A stretch of 64,000 nt of DNA from Tenacibaculum aiptasiae (GTDB lineage Bacteria > Bacteroidota > Bacteroidia > Flavobacteriales > Flavobacteriaceae): assembly GCF_008806755.1 (NCBI RefSeq), contig NZ_WAAU01000014.1, forward strand, positions 138,168 to 202,167. The letters run 5' to 3'. A program made the translations under genes and the position numbers. This document shows positions 29,319-37,761 of the stretch, one piece after another. The notes beneath the pieces are model-generated. The model was not told the DNA's origin. It saw nothing but the letters and a program-made list of their open reading frames with translations, and ran no database searches. Positions within the stretch are counted from its first letter, which is position 1, and each line of letters opens with the position of its first letter.

Positions 29319-29978
29319 TTACATGTTTAGATATTTTCTTAGGTAAGCAGCTCTGTCTTTAAGCTCTTCTAAATAAAAATCATCTTCATGCTGTGTAATA
29401 ACATTATAGTCGTATCTCCTAAAAGTTTGAATGATTTCATTTATTTCTTCAGAAATTATTTTTAAAGTAATTTGCACATTGTCTTGGCCTTCAGAAGAAA
29501 TATAAAAACCTAGTAGTTTACCACTATTTGTTTCTACGATTTGAGCAATTTGGCTCATGGAGTAATCATTTTTATTTTTTGTAATGATTAGAGTATCGCT
29601 CTCATTGTGTAAAAATGGGCTATCAGCAAAAGCGTCTAAAATATCGTTTAGCTCATAGTACCCTATGTAATTCATTTCCTTGTTTAAAACTGGAATTAAA
29701 TTAGAATCATTATCAGCAAATAAAACTATTAAATCTAATAATGTAGCTTTTTCGTTTGTGTAAAATAGGTCTAATAAATATGAATATTCACTAAGTAAAC
29801 CACTTTTGTCTTCTATAATTTGTACATCAGCTTCTGGTAAGCACCCAATTAGTTTGCCACTTTCTACTATAGGTATGTGAGTTATAGGTAAGTTTTCGCA
29901 TAATTTTTGCGCGTCCTTTACAGTACTCTTTAAAGTAAGAGCCTTAATATCTGTAAGTATAAAATCGTTTATATTCAT
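29319..29978 (-). CDS. CBS-domain protein
   Basis: 219 residues: a pair of CBS motifs (~1-125; ALTLKSTVKDAQKLCENLPITHIPIVESGKLIGCLPEADV and TLLDLIVLFADNDSNLIPVLNKEMNYIGYYELNDIL) and a C-terminal ACT-like half with alternating strands. CBS pairs usually bind adenine nucleotides; the pairing with nadK makes NAD(H)/ATP sensing attractive but unproven. A near-consensus -7 (TATATTCG, 29984-29991) lies upstream. Confidence 0.85.
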   Translation of the reverse strand: MNINDFILTDIKALTLKSTVKDAQKLCENLPITHIPIVESGKLIGCLPEADVQIIEDKSGLLSEYSYLLDLFYTNEKATLLDLIVLFADNDSNLIPVLNKEMNYIGYYELNDILDAFADSPFLHNESDTLIITKNKNDYSMSQIAQIVETNSGKLLGFYISSEGQDNVQITLKIISEEINEIIQTFRRYDYNVITQHEDDFYLEELKDRAAYLRKYLNM

Positions 29979-30012
29979 TACTACGAATATAGTTTAAAAA
30001 GTTTTAATGATT

Positions 30013-30020
30013 TACCTTTG
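30013..30020 (+). promoter_or_regulatory. -7 box (TACCTTTG) for pdxJ
   Basis: Exact TAnnTTTG, 17 bases before the pdxJ ATG, in the divergent gap with the CBS gene. Confidence 0.6.
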
Positions 30021-30037
30021 TGGTTTAATTTTATAAG

Positions 30038-30751
30038 ATGACAAAGTTAAGTGTAAATATTAATAAGATTGCAACTTTACGTAATTCAAGAGGGGGAAAC
30101 GTTCCTAATTTATTAAAAGTTGCAACAGATATTCAAGATTTTGGAGCAGAAGGAATAACTATTCATCCAAGACCAGATGAACGTCATATTCGTTATCAAG
30201 ATGCTTATGATCTTAAATCAATAGTTACTACAGAATATAATATTGAAGGAAACCCAATAGATAAATTTATGAAAATGGTGTTGGAAATTAAACCAACACA
30301 AGTAACCTTAGTGCCAGATAGTATTGATGCGCTAACTTCTAATGCTGGATGGAATACTATTAAGCATCAAGCTTATTTACAAGATGTAATTGCTGAATTT
30401 AAAAGGAATGGAATTAGAACATCAATTTTTATTGATACTGATTTAAAACTCATAGAAGCTGCAGCTAAAACAGGAACAGATAGAATTGAGTTATATACAG
30501 AAGAGTTTGCTACTCAGTATGAGGTTGGTAATATTGAGGCTGTAAAACCTTATACCGAAGCTGCTGTTTTAGCATATGAATTAGGTTTAGGAATTAACGC
30601 TGGACATGATTTAAATTTAGATAACATAAAATTCTTCAAGGAAAACATTCCTAACTTAGCAGAAGTATCAATAGGTCATGCACTTATATCGGAATCATTG
30701 TACTTGGGATTAGAGAATGTTGTAAACATGTATTTAGATAGGTTGAAGTAA
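30038..30751 (+). CDS. pdxJ: Pyridoxine 5'-phosphate synthase
   Basis: 237 residues, full length for PdxJ, with [43 protein letters not shown] and AGHDLN near the C-terminus. It makes pyridoxine phosphate in the DXP-dependent vitamin B6 pathway. Followed after 1 base by the hydrolase gene. Confidence 0.96.
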   Translation: MTKLSVNINKIATLRNSRGGNVPNLLKVATDIQDFGAEGITIHPRPDERHIRYQDAYDLKSIVTTEYNIEGNPIDKFMKMVLEIKPTQVTLVPDSIDALTSNAGWNTIKHQAYLQDVIAEFKRNGIRTSIFIDTDLKLIEAAAKTGTDRIELYTEEFATQYEVGNIEAVKPYTEAAVLAYELGLGINAGHDLNLDNIKFFKENIPNLAEVSIGHALISESLYLGLENVVNMYLDRLK

Positions 30752-30752
30752 A

Positions 30753-31523
30753 ATGGAGATTCTACATTCAAGAATTTTAGGACAGGGAGAAACACTTTTG
30801 ATATTACATGGTTATTTTGGAATGGGAGACAACTGGAAATCTCATGCGAATAAATTTGTTGAAGATGGGTTTGAAGTTCACTTAATAGATCAGCGTAATC
30901 ACGGTCGTAGTTTTCATTCTGATGAGTTTGATTACGAGTTAATGGTTGAGGATTTATACAATTACATAGAAAATTACAGTTTAGAACAAGTAAACCTGTT
31001 AGGACATTCGATGGGAGGGAAAACAGTAATGTTGTTTGCTACTGAATATCCAGAACTTGTTAAAAAGTTAATAGTAGCTGATATTTCTCCAAGAATGTAT
31101 CCACCACATCACCATGATATTTTACAAGCATTAAACTCAGTGGATTTTGAAATTCATAATTCACGAAAGTTAGTAGAAGAAAAATTAATGGAATTAATTC
31201 CAGAGCCTGGAATACGTCAATTTTTATTAAAGAGCACATATTGGAAAGAAAAAGGTAAGTTGGCTTTTAGGTTTAATTTAAAATCGTTAACAGAAAATAA
31301 CAATGAAGTAGGAGAGGCTTTGCCTTCTTTTACTGTTTTTGAAGGTGAAACATTGTTTTTGAAAGGAGAAAATTCTGGTTACATTTCTGAAAATGAAGAG
31401 CCGCTTATACAAGCACATTTTCCAAATTCAACAATAAAAGCAGTAGCCAACGCGGGTCATTGGCTACATGCAGAAAATCCAAAAGATTTTTATAAAGAGG
31501 TTCTTGCTTTTTTAGAAAAGTAA
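30753..31523 (+). CDS. Alpha/beta hydrolase (YbfF-like esterase)
   Basis: 256 residues with the alpha/beta-hydrolase features LHGYFGMGDNW, DQRNHGRS, nucleophile in LLGHSMGGKT, IVADISPRMYPPHH and catalytic His in VANAGHWLHAENP. Relatives are cytoplasmic esterases/thioesterases; substrate unknown. One base after pdxJ, hence an operon. Its 3' end overlaps a convergent hypothetical gene by 12 bases. Confidence 0.88.
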   Translation: MEILHSRILGQGETLLILHGYFGMGDNWKSHANKFVEDGFEVHLIDQRNHGRSFHSDEFDYELMVEDLYNYIENYSLEQVNLLGHSMGGKTVMLFATEYPELVKKLIVADISPRMYPPHHHDILQALNSVDFEIHNSRKLVEEKLMELIPEPGIRQFLLKSTYWKEKGKLAFRFNLKSLTENNNEVGEALPSFTVFEGETLFLKGENSGYISENEEPLIQAHFPNSTIKAVANAGHWLHAENPKDFYKEVLAFLEK

Positions 31524-31919
31524 AATTGATGATGTAAAAGTGAAAATAAAGTTTAGTAAAAGAAGTTTATTAAACTTTAAATAAAAATACATCATGAGTG
31601 TAATATTGGTAAAACTGAAAACTATAATGGCGTTTCTGAAAAAAGAATTATCGTTTACATATAGGTATAATATTGATAATACTAAAATTGATGAAAAAAT
31701 TACACCTGAAGCGATTAAAAAGAAACGTTCTCCACTTATAAAGTTTTTCTTTTGATTAATTAATAATCGCATTGGGAAAAAATAAAATGCTGTAATTAAT
31801 GTGAACAAACCATATAAGCATATTGGAATTAATTTCTTGATGACTATAAATAATAGTGTACAAGAAATAATAGCTATTAAGTAATCAATTTTACATTCAA
31901 TAGTATTTAAACTTTTCAT
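31512..31919 (-). CDS. Small hypothetical membrane protein
   Basis: 135 residues with four hydrophobic segments (about 11-30, 33-50, 66-88 and 93-130) and a short charged loop QKKNFISGERF. No recognisable family or motif. It ends inside the convergent hydrolase gene and begins just after a decayed locus, so it could be a young or degrading gene; an intact frame with a plausible start is the only support for it being real. Confidence 0.5.
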   Translation of the reverse strand: MKSLNTIECKIDYLIAIISCTLLFIVIKKLIPICLYGLFTLITAFYFFPMRLLINQKKNFISGERFFLIASGVIFSSILVLSILYLYVNDNSFFRNAIIVFSFTNITLMMYFYLKFNKLLLLNFIFTFTSSILLF

Positions 31920-31935
31920 GAAAAAATTATTTTAG

Positions 31936-32097
31936 TTAAAAATTAAATGCAATCCCATAAGTAAGAACCAAACCATTTGGATGTAGTTTGAGCAGCCGAA
32001 ACTAAGAGAATGCTTTGTCAACCCAGTTTGAATCTGCTAAATCTTGTGCTTTTCTATACATGCAACAATTCATGCAGCCACGATGAGCACAATCTTC
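31936..32097 (-). pseudogene. Decayed gene fragment with Cys-rich part and barrel-like C-terminus
   Basis: One minus-strand frame, interrupted by TAG at 32002-32004 and preceded by an in-frame TGA at 32098-32100, reads a Cys-rich segment (AHRGCMNCCMYRKAQ, then DLADSNWVDKAFS) and ends in NGLVLTYGIAFNF followed by TAA. The last part looks like the final strand of an outer membrane barrel. No start codon or full gene remains; the parent family was not recognised. Confidence 0.45.
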
Positions 32098-32112
32098 TCA
32101 TTCCTTAGCTTC

Positions 32113-32559
32113 TTAGGTATTGTTACTTAAATTAACATAATTCATTAGTTTCTGATAAAAATCTATGGCATTAATACAAAATAGTTTGTCAGATTGGCTA
32201 ATGTTTTTGTTTTGAATTTGTTGGGTGTATGAGTTAGTGAACTGAGTTATATTGTCTTTTGTATTTAAATTAGAGAAATACTGTTTCAATATTTCGTTTT
32301 GAATTTCGTTTAAAGATTTAGTTTTTGATTTTAAATCAGCTTGGTTGTCATAATAATCATTTAAGATAGTTTCTATTTTAGTATTTATCTCTTTTTTGTT
32401 TTTGGTAGTTGATAACTCTTCAAGACGATTAAAAAAGTTTTCGTTTTTTTGAAGTGTCAGATCAACAGCATTTAGTTGAATAACTGAATCCGTTTCCTTT
32501 TCAATTTGGCAACTTAAAAACAGTACAATAAGTATTGTTGATATTTTTAAATATTTCAT
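32113..32559 (-). CDS. Hypothetical lipoprotein
   Basis: 148 residues: lipoprotein signal MKYLKISTILIVLFLSCQ with the lipobox cysteine at ~17, then a mostly helical, Asn/Lys/Glu-rich body with no known domain. A 290-base AT-rich gap (32560-32849) lies upstream; it contains the palindrome AAACATGTTT near 32602 but no consensus -7 box. Function unknown. Confidence 0.65.
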   Translation of the reverse strand: MKYLKISTILIVLFLSCQIEKETDSVIQLNAVDLTLQKNENFFNRLEELSTTKNKKEINTKIETILNDYYDNQADLKSKTKSLNEIQNEILKQYFSNLNTKDNITQFTNSYTQQIQNKNISQSDKLFCINAIDFYQKLMNYVNLSNNT

Positions 32560-32849
32560 AGTTTTTAAATTTAAATATTACGTGTTTAATATCTAGAGCA
32601 AACATGTTTGTATAGCTACTCTTTTTAAATCAAGTAAGGAAAGCTTAAGTTGTTATTAAGGTAATTGGTTGCTAATTATTATTTAAACAGAGTAAGAGTA
32701 TGATGTTCTTTGTCTCTTGAAGGAACCAAGACTAAATGGAGTTGTTGTTTAAAGAGCTTAATAATTAGTGGTTAGAGAAGAGTTGTGTTTGTTGATTTTC
32801 TCTTATACTTTTTGTTTTAGTTAAATATTTAATGTTTTTAAATTATTGC

Positions 32850-33101
32850 TTAATCTTTTTTTATTTGTTTAATGAGGTTTTTAAGTTCTGAATCAATTGA
32901 TTCTTGTTCTTTGAGATGGTTGTTGAAAACGGTAATAATAGCTCTAGCAATAATTAAGTTTTTTCTTTTTCCAGAGTAAACTTTTTGAATAGTTTCTAAG
33001 GAAAATTTATGTCCATTTTGAATTAAAAACTCTCGAACCTTTTCTCTGTATTTAGGAGGTTTAATTTTTTCTAATTCATTGCGTTGTGTTATTGATATCA
33101 T
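32850..33101 (-). CDS. Small putative HTH DNA-binding protein
   Basis: 83 residues. The central part (YREKVREFLIQNGHKFSLETIQKVYSGKRKNLIIARAIITVF) is reminiscent of small phage- or Cro-like helix-turn-helix proteins of Bacteroidota, with a basic recognition-like helix (KVYSGKRKN). It is divergent from the regulator at 33246, and a well-formed TTTG-N19-TATATTTG promoter precedes it. Role as the second arm of a small regulatory switch is inferred. Confidence 0.6.
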   Translation of the reverse strand: MISITQRNELEKIKPPKYREKVREFLIQNGHKFSLETIQKVYSGKRKNLIIARAIITVFNNHLKEQESIDSELKNLIKQIKKD

Positions 33102-33144
33102 AAAAACTGTAATTAATTTTTATAAAACACATAACAAATAATTT

Positions 33145-33208
33145 TATATTTGTACGTATTTTGTACTTATAACACTACAAATATACAAACAAAATTCCTT
33201 AATACAAA
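33145..33208. promoter_or_regulatory. Face-to-face promoters and clustered TTTGTA/TACAAA operator boxes
   Basis: Plus-strand -7 TATATTTG (33145-33152) and minus-strand -7 TATATTTG (33178-33185, with TTTG 19 bases upstream) form a 10-base inverted repeat TATATTTGTA / TACAAATATA. The hexamer TTTGTA or its complement occurs at 33149, 33160, 33176, 33184 and 33203. The predicted transcripts start toward each other, so each must cross the other promoter. Confidence 0.55.
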
Positions 33209-33245
33209 CAAAAATCAAAATTAATTAGAAAAAAGTTGTTTTTGA

Positions 33246-33632
33246 ATGGAAGATTTTATAGATGAAACGTATAAAAGAGTAGAGCAAATAATTAATTATA
33301 AAAGGTTTAATATCAGGTCTTTTGAAGAGGAAATTAACGTTTCAAATAATTCAATAGGAACAGCAATTAGAAGAAAATCGTCATTTAAGAGTAATGTGTT
33401 AAACAAAATTCTCCATTCGTTTCCAGAAATAGATCCAACATGGTTGTTAACGGGAAGAGGAGAGATGCTTTTAAATAACAAAGAAGAATATATAGCAAGT
33501 GAGCCTAGTTCGTTGTATGAACCAGAGGTAATTGCTAATCAGGTGAAAGAAAGTCTGTTGAAGTTGCTTTTGGAAGATGGTGAGGTTAAAAAGGCATTAA
33601 TAACTCAAATAGAGCAAGGTTTAAAAAAATAA
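33246..33632 (+). CDS. Phage repressor-like HTH regulator
   Basis: 128 residues. An N-terminal helix-turn-helix (RVEQIINYKRFNIRSFEEEINVSNNSIGTAIRRKSSFKSNVLNKIL) is followed by PEIDPTWLLTGRGEML, a motif typical of XRE/repressor-like proteins of Bacteroidota phages and genomic islands; the C-terminal half is an acidic helix. No peptidase domain is present, so it is not an SOS-cleaved repressor. It is divergent from the small HTH gene at 32850. Confidence 0.72.
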   Translation: MEDFIDETYKRVEQIINYKRFNIRSFEEEINVSNNSIGTAIRRKSSFKSNVLNKILHSFPEIDPTWLLTGRGEMLLNNKEEYIASEPSSLYEPEVIANQVKESLLKLLLEDGEVKKALITQIEQGLKK

Positions 33633-33664
33633 AGCCCCGATTAGTATTACTAACCAGGACTTTG
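33629..33664 (+). terminator. Possible hairpin after the HTH regulator
   Basis: Imperfect inverted repeat AAAGCCCCGATTAGT / ACTAACCAGGACTTT around ATT, overlapping the end of the gene. There is no good T run, so termination is uncertain. Confidence 0.35.
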
Positions 33665-33692
33665 TCGCATTTAAATAAAAAATAGAATTTTG

Positions 33693-34400
33693 TTATATTC
33701 TTCTGTCTTCTCTACGTTCCCTTCTATCTTCTCTAACTTCTTTGTGGTCTTCTTTTAATTCCGCTTTGGTAGCATTAATATCAGCTAACATAGTTTTAGC
33801 AAATTCACGTAATAATTTAGTGTTGGTAGCAAGTTTATGTTTGCCAGACTTGTTTTTAGAAATAACTAAATTGTAAGCTTTGATAGAACGATAAATCTCT
33901 TTTTGTCTGTTCGTTCTCGAAATTTGAAAAGCTAAATCTCTTTGGTCGTCTCTAAGGTCACGTTTATCATCTCTTTTATCACGAACATCATCGGCGTATT
34001 CACGACGTTGTTTTTTTGTGTTTCTATAAACAACATCTCTTCTTGATAATTTTGCTTCTCGTTTAGAGGCTCTTAATTCAGATTTACTTCTCTTTACCTC
34101 TTTTTGGTCTTGTGTAATTTTTCGTTCACTTTGAGCAATTTCTCTTTTCATGTCAGAAAGAAGATCGGCTTTTATTCTCTTAAGTTTAGCGTTATTGTGA
34201 TTAATAAAAGCGTTTTCAAAAGCGTTAATTTTTGATTTAAAACTATGAAGTTGTTTAAAGTCTTTTTCTAGTTGAGCTTTATTAGTTTTAATCTCTTTTT
34301 TATTATCTATAACTTCTTTAGTGTTTCTAACAAATTGTGCATTAGCAGTACTAATGAAAAAGCAAAAAACTATACAGTAAGTAAAATTAAATCTTTTCAT
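33693..34400 (-). CDS. Exported, highly charged coiled-coil protein (Arg/Asp-rich)
   Basis: 235 residues: signal peptide ending STANAQ, then long heptad-like helices rich in Lys, Arg, Glu and Asp. The section from about 100 to 165 has repeated RD/DR patterns (SRRDVV, DDVRDKRDDKRDLRDDQRDL), and the protein ends EDRRERREDRRI. No enzymatic motif. Exported to the periplasm or surface; function unknown. The 63-base gap to the next minus-strand gene is too short to decide whether they share a transcript. Confidence 0.7.
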   Translation of the reverse strand: MKRFNFTYCIVFCFFISTANAQFVRNTKEVIDNKKEIKTNKAQLEKDFKQLHSFKSKINAFENAFINHNNAKLKRIKADLLSDMKREIAQSERKITQDQKEVKRSKSELRASKREAKLSRRDVVYRNTKKQRREYADDVRDKRDDKRDLRDDQRDLAFQISRTNRQKEIYRSIKAYNLVISKNKSGKHKLATNTKLLREFAKTMLADINATKAELKEDHKEVREDRRERREDRRI

Positions 34401-34463
34401 AATTCAAAAGGTTTTGTTTGCTATTTAGACCTAGAGAAATGAAAAAAGTTTAAATTAAAAGTG

Positions 34464-34997
34464 TTAAGGAGCTTTTAAAATAAATACATCAAGTTCATTT
34501 ATATCATGAGCTTTTACATAATCTTTTTCACCAATACTGTTATTTTCATTCGAATCATAATCCATGAAAATTTTCCAAACATTATTTTCTTTCATAAGAA
34601 TTACGTGGAATTTACCGTAATAAATTTGTTCTTTTTTGTCAGGTTGTTTTCTTGTTAATTTGTAAATACCTCTTTCACTGGCAATAGAATCGTTATTAAT
34701 TCTTTCAAAAAAACGAAGTGAAATATTATTGGTAATATTCTTCTCTTTAGTTTTAGAAAAACTAGTTTTATAATTATTTATATATGTTTTGTAATCAGAA
34801 ATTCTTTTTCCGCCAGAGATTCTAATTAGTTTTTTTGAGTGGATTTCCCCCATTATTTGATAATCTAAAGAATCAAATGCTTGATAAAATTTAAACCAAA
34901 TTTTATTAATGTCTTCAAAGTTTTTTCTCGATTGAGAATAATTGTAGTTTGATATTAAAAATAAGAATAGAAAGAAGAAGATGGCTTTTTTAAACAT
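34464..34997 (-). CDS. Secreted NTF2/SnoaL-like hypothetical protein
   Basis: 177 residues: signal peptide ending NYNYSQ, then an NTF2-like alpha+beta cone pattern: an N-terminal helix with WFKFYQAFDSLDYQIMGEIHSKKLIRISGG and C-terminal strands with YYGKFHVILMKENNVWKIFMDYD. This pattern is common in exported Bacteroidota proteins of unknown role. No catalytic residues can be assigned. Confidence 0.65.
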   Translation of the reverse strand: MFKKAIFFFLFLFLISNYNYSQSRKNFEDINKIWFKFYQAFDSLDYQIMGEIHSKKLIRISGGKRISDYKTYINNYKTSFSKTKEKNITNNISLRFFERINNDSIASERGIYKLTRKQPDKKEQIYYGKFHVILMKENNVWKIFMDYDSNENNSIGEKDYVKAHDINELDVFILKAP

Positions 34998-35078
34998 GAC
35001 TTTTTTGTTGTTAAAAAATAAAAAGAGGTATTAAAAATAGTTAAAATAATTTACTAAACTGCCAAAACAGCAGTCTTT

Positions 35079-35086
35079 TAGCTTTG
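35079..35086 (+). promoter_or_regulatory. -7 box (TAGCTTTG) for the holin-like gene
   Basis: Exact TAnnTTTG. The predicted transcript would begin near 35093, after the ATG at 35089, and so supports the internal start at 35122. Confidence 0.5.
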
Positions 35087-35121
35087 GTATGGTTATGGAT
35101 TTAAAGAAAAAAAACGAAGAA

Positions 35122-35469
35122 ATGAAAGTATTTTTAAAATTATTGTTAACGGCTTTAGCTGTTATCGTATTGGCAAATATATTACCAGGAATAGCGGTAA
35201 ATAATTATGTTACGGCTGTAATAGTTGCAGCAGTAATTTCACTGCTAAATATGTTTGTGCGTCCGTTATTAATATTTTTTACACTACCAGCTACTATAGT
35301 TACTTTAGGTTTGTTCCTTTTTGTAATAAATGCAATTATAATATTGTTAGCAGGTAAGTTAGTGGGAGGATTTGTGGTAAGTGGATTTTTTGCAGCATTA
35401 TTATTTAGTGTGTTATTGTCCATATTTAGGTCAATCCTATTCTCGCTTTTAAAAGAAGAAAAGAATTAA
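35122..35469 (+). CDS. Phage holin-like (PF04020-type) membrane protein
   Basis: Start chosen at MKVFLKLLLTALAV (35122), which suits both the family and the -7 box; an upstream ATG at 35089 would add 11 charged residues. 115 residues with four transmembrane helices (MKVFLKLLLTALAVIVLANI, VTAVIVAAVISLLNMFV, ATIVTLGLFLFVINAIIILL, GFFAALLFSVLLSIFRSI) and the conserved NxxVRPLLIFFTLP loop. Despite the family name, such proteins (YvlD-like) are chromosomal in most bacteria; no phage gene is near. Confidence 0.82.
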   Translation: MKVFLKLLLTALAVIVLANILPGIAVNNYVTAVIVAAVISLLNMFVRPLLIFFTLPATIVTLGLFLFVINAIIILLAGKLVGGFVVSGFFAALLFSVLLSIFRSILFSLLKEEKN

Positions 35470-35549
35470 AAAACACAAGATGTTTAGAATCAAGAAGTAA
35501 GGCGATTAAATAAAAGAAAAGAAAGTCGATATTCTTGTGTCTAATTGTC

Positions 35550-35580
35550 TTGTTTCTAAATAAATAAAGTAGTAATTTTG
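35550..35580 (+). promoter_or_regulatory. Promoter of tig: TTG-N20-TAATTTTG
   Basis: TTG at 35550-35552 and TAATTTTG at 35573-35580 with 20 bases between them, the textbook Bacteroidota spacing, 30 bases before the tig ATG. Confidence 0.7.
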
Positions 35581-35609
35581 CACCCGATTTTAAAGAAACA
35601 GATTTTAAG

Positions 35610-36932
35610 ATGAATATTACAAAAGAAAACGTAGATGCGCTAAACGCAGTTGTAAAAGTTGATATAGTTGCAGAAGATTATCAAGATAAAGTAACAAAAG
35701 TATTAAACGATTACCGTAAGACAGCGAACATCCCAGGATTTAGAAAAGGTCAAGTACCAATGGGGATGGTAAAGAAGCAATACGGAAAATCAGTAATGAT
35801 AGATGAGGTAAACAAGCTTTTACAAGAATCATTAAATAAATTCTTAGTTGAAGAGAAGTTAGATATTTTAGGTAACCCATTACCAAAAGTACAAGATGAT
35901 TTTAATTGGGATGCTGATAAATTTTCTTTTGAGTTCGAATTAGGATTAGCTCCTGAATTTGACGTAAACTTAAAGCCAAAGAAAAAAGTAACTCAATATA
36001 ATATTGTTGCAACTGACGAATTAATCGAGAAAGAATTAGAAAACATTCAAACTCGCTATGGAAAAATGTCAGCTAAAGAAGAAGGTACAGAAGTAGCGAA
36101 CATTACTGGTACATTTGTAAACGAAGAAAAAGAGATTAACAAAAAGTCTACAATCTCTGTAAAAGATATTAAAGGAAAAACTAACTTAAAGAAGTTTGTT
36201 GGAGCTAAAGTTGGAGATGTTTTAGAGTTAAAAACTAAAAACTTATTCGAAGAAGAGCACAAATTACAACAAGCTTTAGGAGTTTCTCATGATGATGCTA
36301 AAGAATTAGAGATCCCAGTTACTTTAACAATCGAAGAAATTACAGAAATTGAACCAGCAGAGTTAGATAAAGAATTATTTGACAAGTTATTTGCTGATGG
36401 AAGTGTAAACACTGTAACTGAATTAAAAGAAAAAATTAAAGAAGACGCAGAAAAGCAATTCCAACAACAAGCAGATCAGCAATTGTTAAATGCAGTTACT
36501 GAAAACTTAGTTGAAAACACAAAGTTCGACTTACCAGTTGAGTTTTTACAAAAGTGGTTACAAACTGCTGGAGAGAAGCAATTAACAACTGAAGAAGCTG
36601 CTGCAGAGTACGAAAAGTCTGAAAAAGGATTACGTTACCAATTAATCGAAGGAAAGATTATGAAAGATAACGATATCAAATTAGACTATGCAGAGTTAGT
36701 AGACTATGCAAAAGGATTTATCCGTGCTCAAATGGCTCAGTTTGGTAACATGAACCCAGAAGAAAAAGAGTTAGATGATATCGCAGGAAGAATCTTACAA
36801 AATCAAGATGAGGCTCAAAAATTACAAGGACAGTTAATAAGCCAAAAATTATTAGCTTTCTATAAAGAGAATATGAGTTTTGATACGAAAGAAGTTTCTT
36901 ACGAAGATTTCATTAAAGAAGTATATAAGTAA
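35610..36932 (+). CDS. tig: Trigger factor
   Basis: 440 residues. The ribosome-binding N-domain carries the signature NIPGFRKGQVP; the middle domain (~150-245) is PPIase-like but divergent, and the C-terminal part (~265-430) is the helical chaperone cradle (FLQKWLQTAG). It folds nascent chains at the ribosome exit. It precedes clpP and clpX, a conserved order, but is closed by its own terminator at 36956. Confidence 0.94.
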   Translation: MNITKENVDALNAVVKVDIVAEDYQDKVTKVLNDYRKTANIPGFRKGQVPMGMVKKQYGKSVMIDEVNKLLQESLNKFLVEEKLDILGNPLPKVQDDFNWDADKFSFEFELGLAPEFDVNLKPKKKVTQYNIVATDELIEKELENIQTRYGKMSAKEEGTEVANITGTFVNEEKEINKKSTISVKDIKGKTNLKKFVGAKVGDVLELKTKNLFEEEHKLQQALGVSHDDAKELEIPVTLTIEEITEIEPAELDKELFDKLFADGSVNTVTELKEKIKEDAEKQFQQQADQQLLNAVTENLVENTKFDLPVEFLQKWLQTAGEKQLTTEEAAAEYEKSEKGLRYQLIEGKIMKDNDIKLDYAELVDYAKGFIRAQMAQFGNMNPEEKELDDIAGRILQNQDEAQKLQGQLISQKLLAFYKENMSFDTKEVSYEDFIKEVYK

Positions 36933-36955
36933 CAGTTTAAGACTGATATGATTGA

Positions 36956-36984
36956 AAAACCTGAATGAAAATTCAGGTTTTTTT
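36956..36984 (+). terminator. Terminator after tig
   Basis: Stem AAACCTGAAT / ATTCAGGTTT, tetraloop GAAA, then a T run. Confidence 0.9.
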
Positions 36985-37059
36985 AGCCATAAACAGTAAC
37001 AAAATACTAACGAAATAGTTCTTATATTTACATCATATAACCAAAAAAACATTTTAAGA

Positions 37060-37719
37060 ATGGATTACGGAAAAGAATTCGAGAAATACGCAACAAAGCA
37101 CCACGGAATAAATAGTACATATTTAGGAAAAGTAACAAGCAGTTTAACTCCATACATTATGGAAGAGCGTCAAATGAATATTACTCAAATGGACGTTTTT
37201 TCTCGTTTAATGATGGATAGAATTATCTTTTTAGGAACTGGTATTAACGACCAAGTAGCTAATGTAATTCAAGCGCAATTATTATTCTTAGAAAGTGTGG
37301 ATGCAAGCAAAGATATTTCAATCTATATCAATTCACCAGGAGGTGGAGTTTATGCAGGTTTAGGTATTTACGATACTATGCAGTTTATTAAGCCAGATGT
37401 AGCAACAATTTGTACTGGTATGGCAGCTTCAATGGGAGCAGTTTTAATGTGTGCAGGAGAAAAAGGAAAGCGTTCAGCATTACCACACTCTCGTATTATG
37501 ATTCACCAACCATTGGGAGGAGCACAAGGGCAAGCTTCTGATATGGAAATTACTGTAAAAGAAATAGGGAAGTTGAAAACTGAATTATATAATATTATTT
37601 CACACCATTCAGGACAACCTTTTGACAAAGTTCATGCCGATTCTGATAGAGATTATTGGATGAAAGCTGACGAAGCAAAAGCTTACGGAATGGTTGATGA
37701 AATTTTAACAAGAAAATAA
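37060..37719 (+). CDS. clpP: ATP-dependent Clp protease proteolytic subunit
   Basis: 219 residues with the catalytic triad in context: Ser in CTGMAASMGAVL, His in SRIMIHQPLGG and Asp in the DRDYWMKADEA segment. Forms the tetradecameric barrel used with ClpX, encoded 42 bases downstream. A near-consensus -7 (TATATTTA, 37023) lies before it. Confidence 0.97.
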   Translation: MDYGKEFEKYATKHHGINSTYLGKVTSSLTPYIMEERQMNITQMDVFSRLMMDRIIFLGTGINDQVANVIQAQLLFLESVDASKDISIYINSPGGGVYAGLGIYDTMQFIKPDVATICTGMAASMGAVLMCAGEKGKRSALPHSRIMIHQPLGGAQGQASDMEITVKEIGKLKTELYNIISHHSGQPFDKVHADSDRDYWMKADEAKAYGMVDEILTRK

Positions 37720-37761
37720 GAATAACAATAGCTAAGTAATAATTAGCTCAAAGTTGATAGG

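Noticed and set aside
35122..35469. Holin-family gene plus the nearby HTH repressor-like gene as a prophage.
   Set aside because: No integrase, structural, lysis or attachment features; the holin-like family is mainly chromosomal, and tig-clpPX follows at once.
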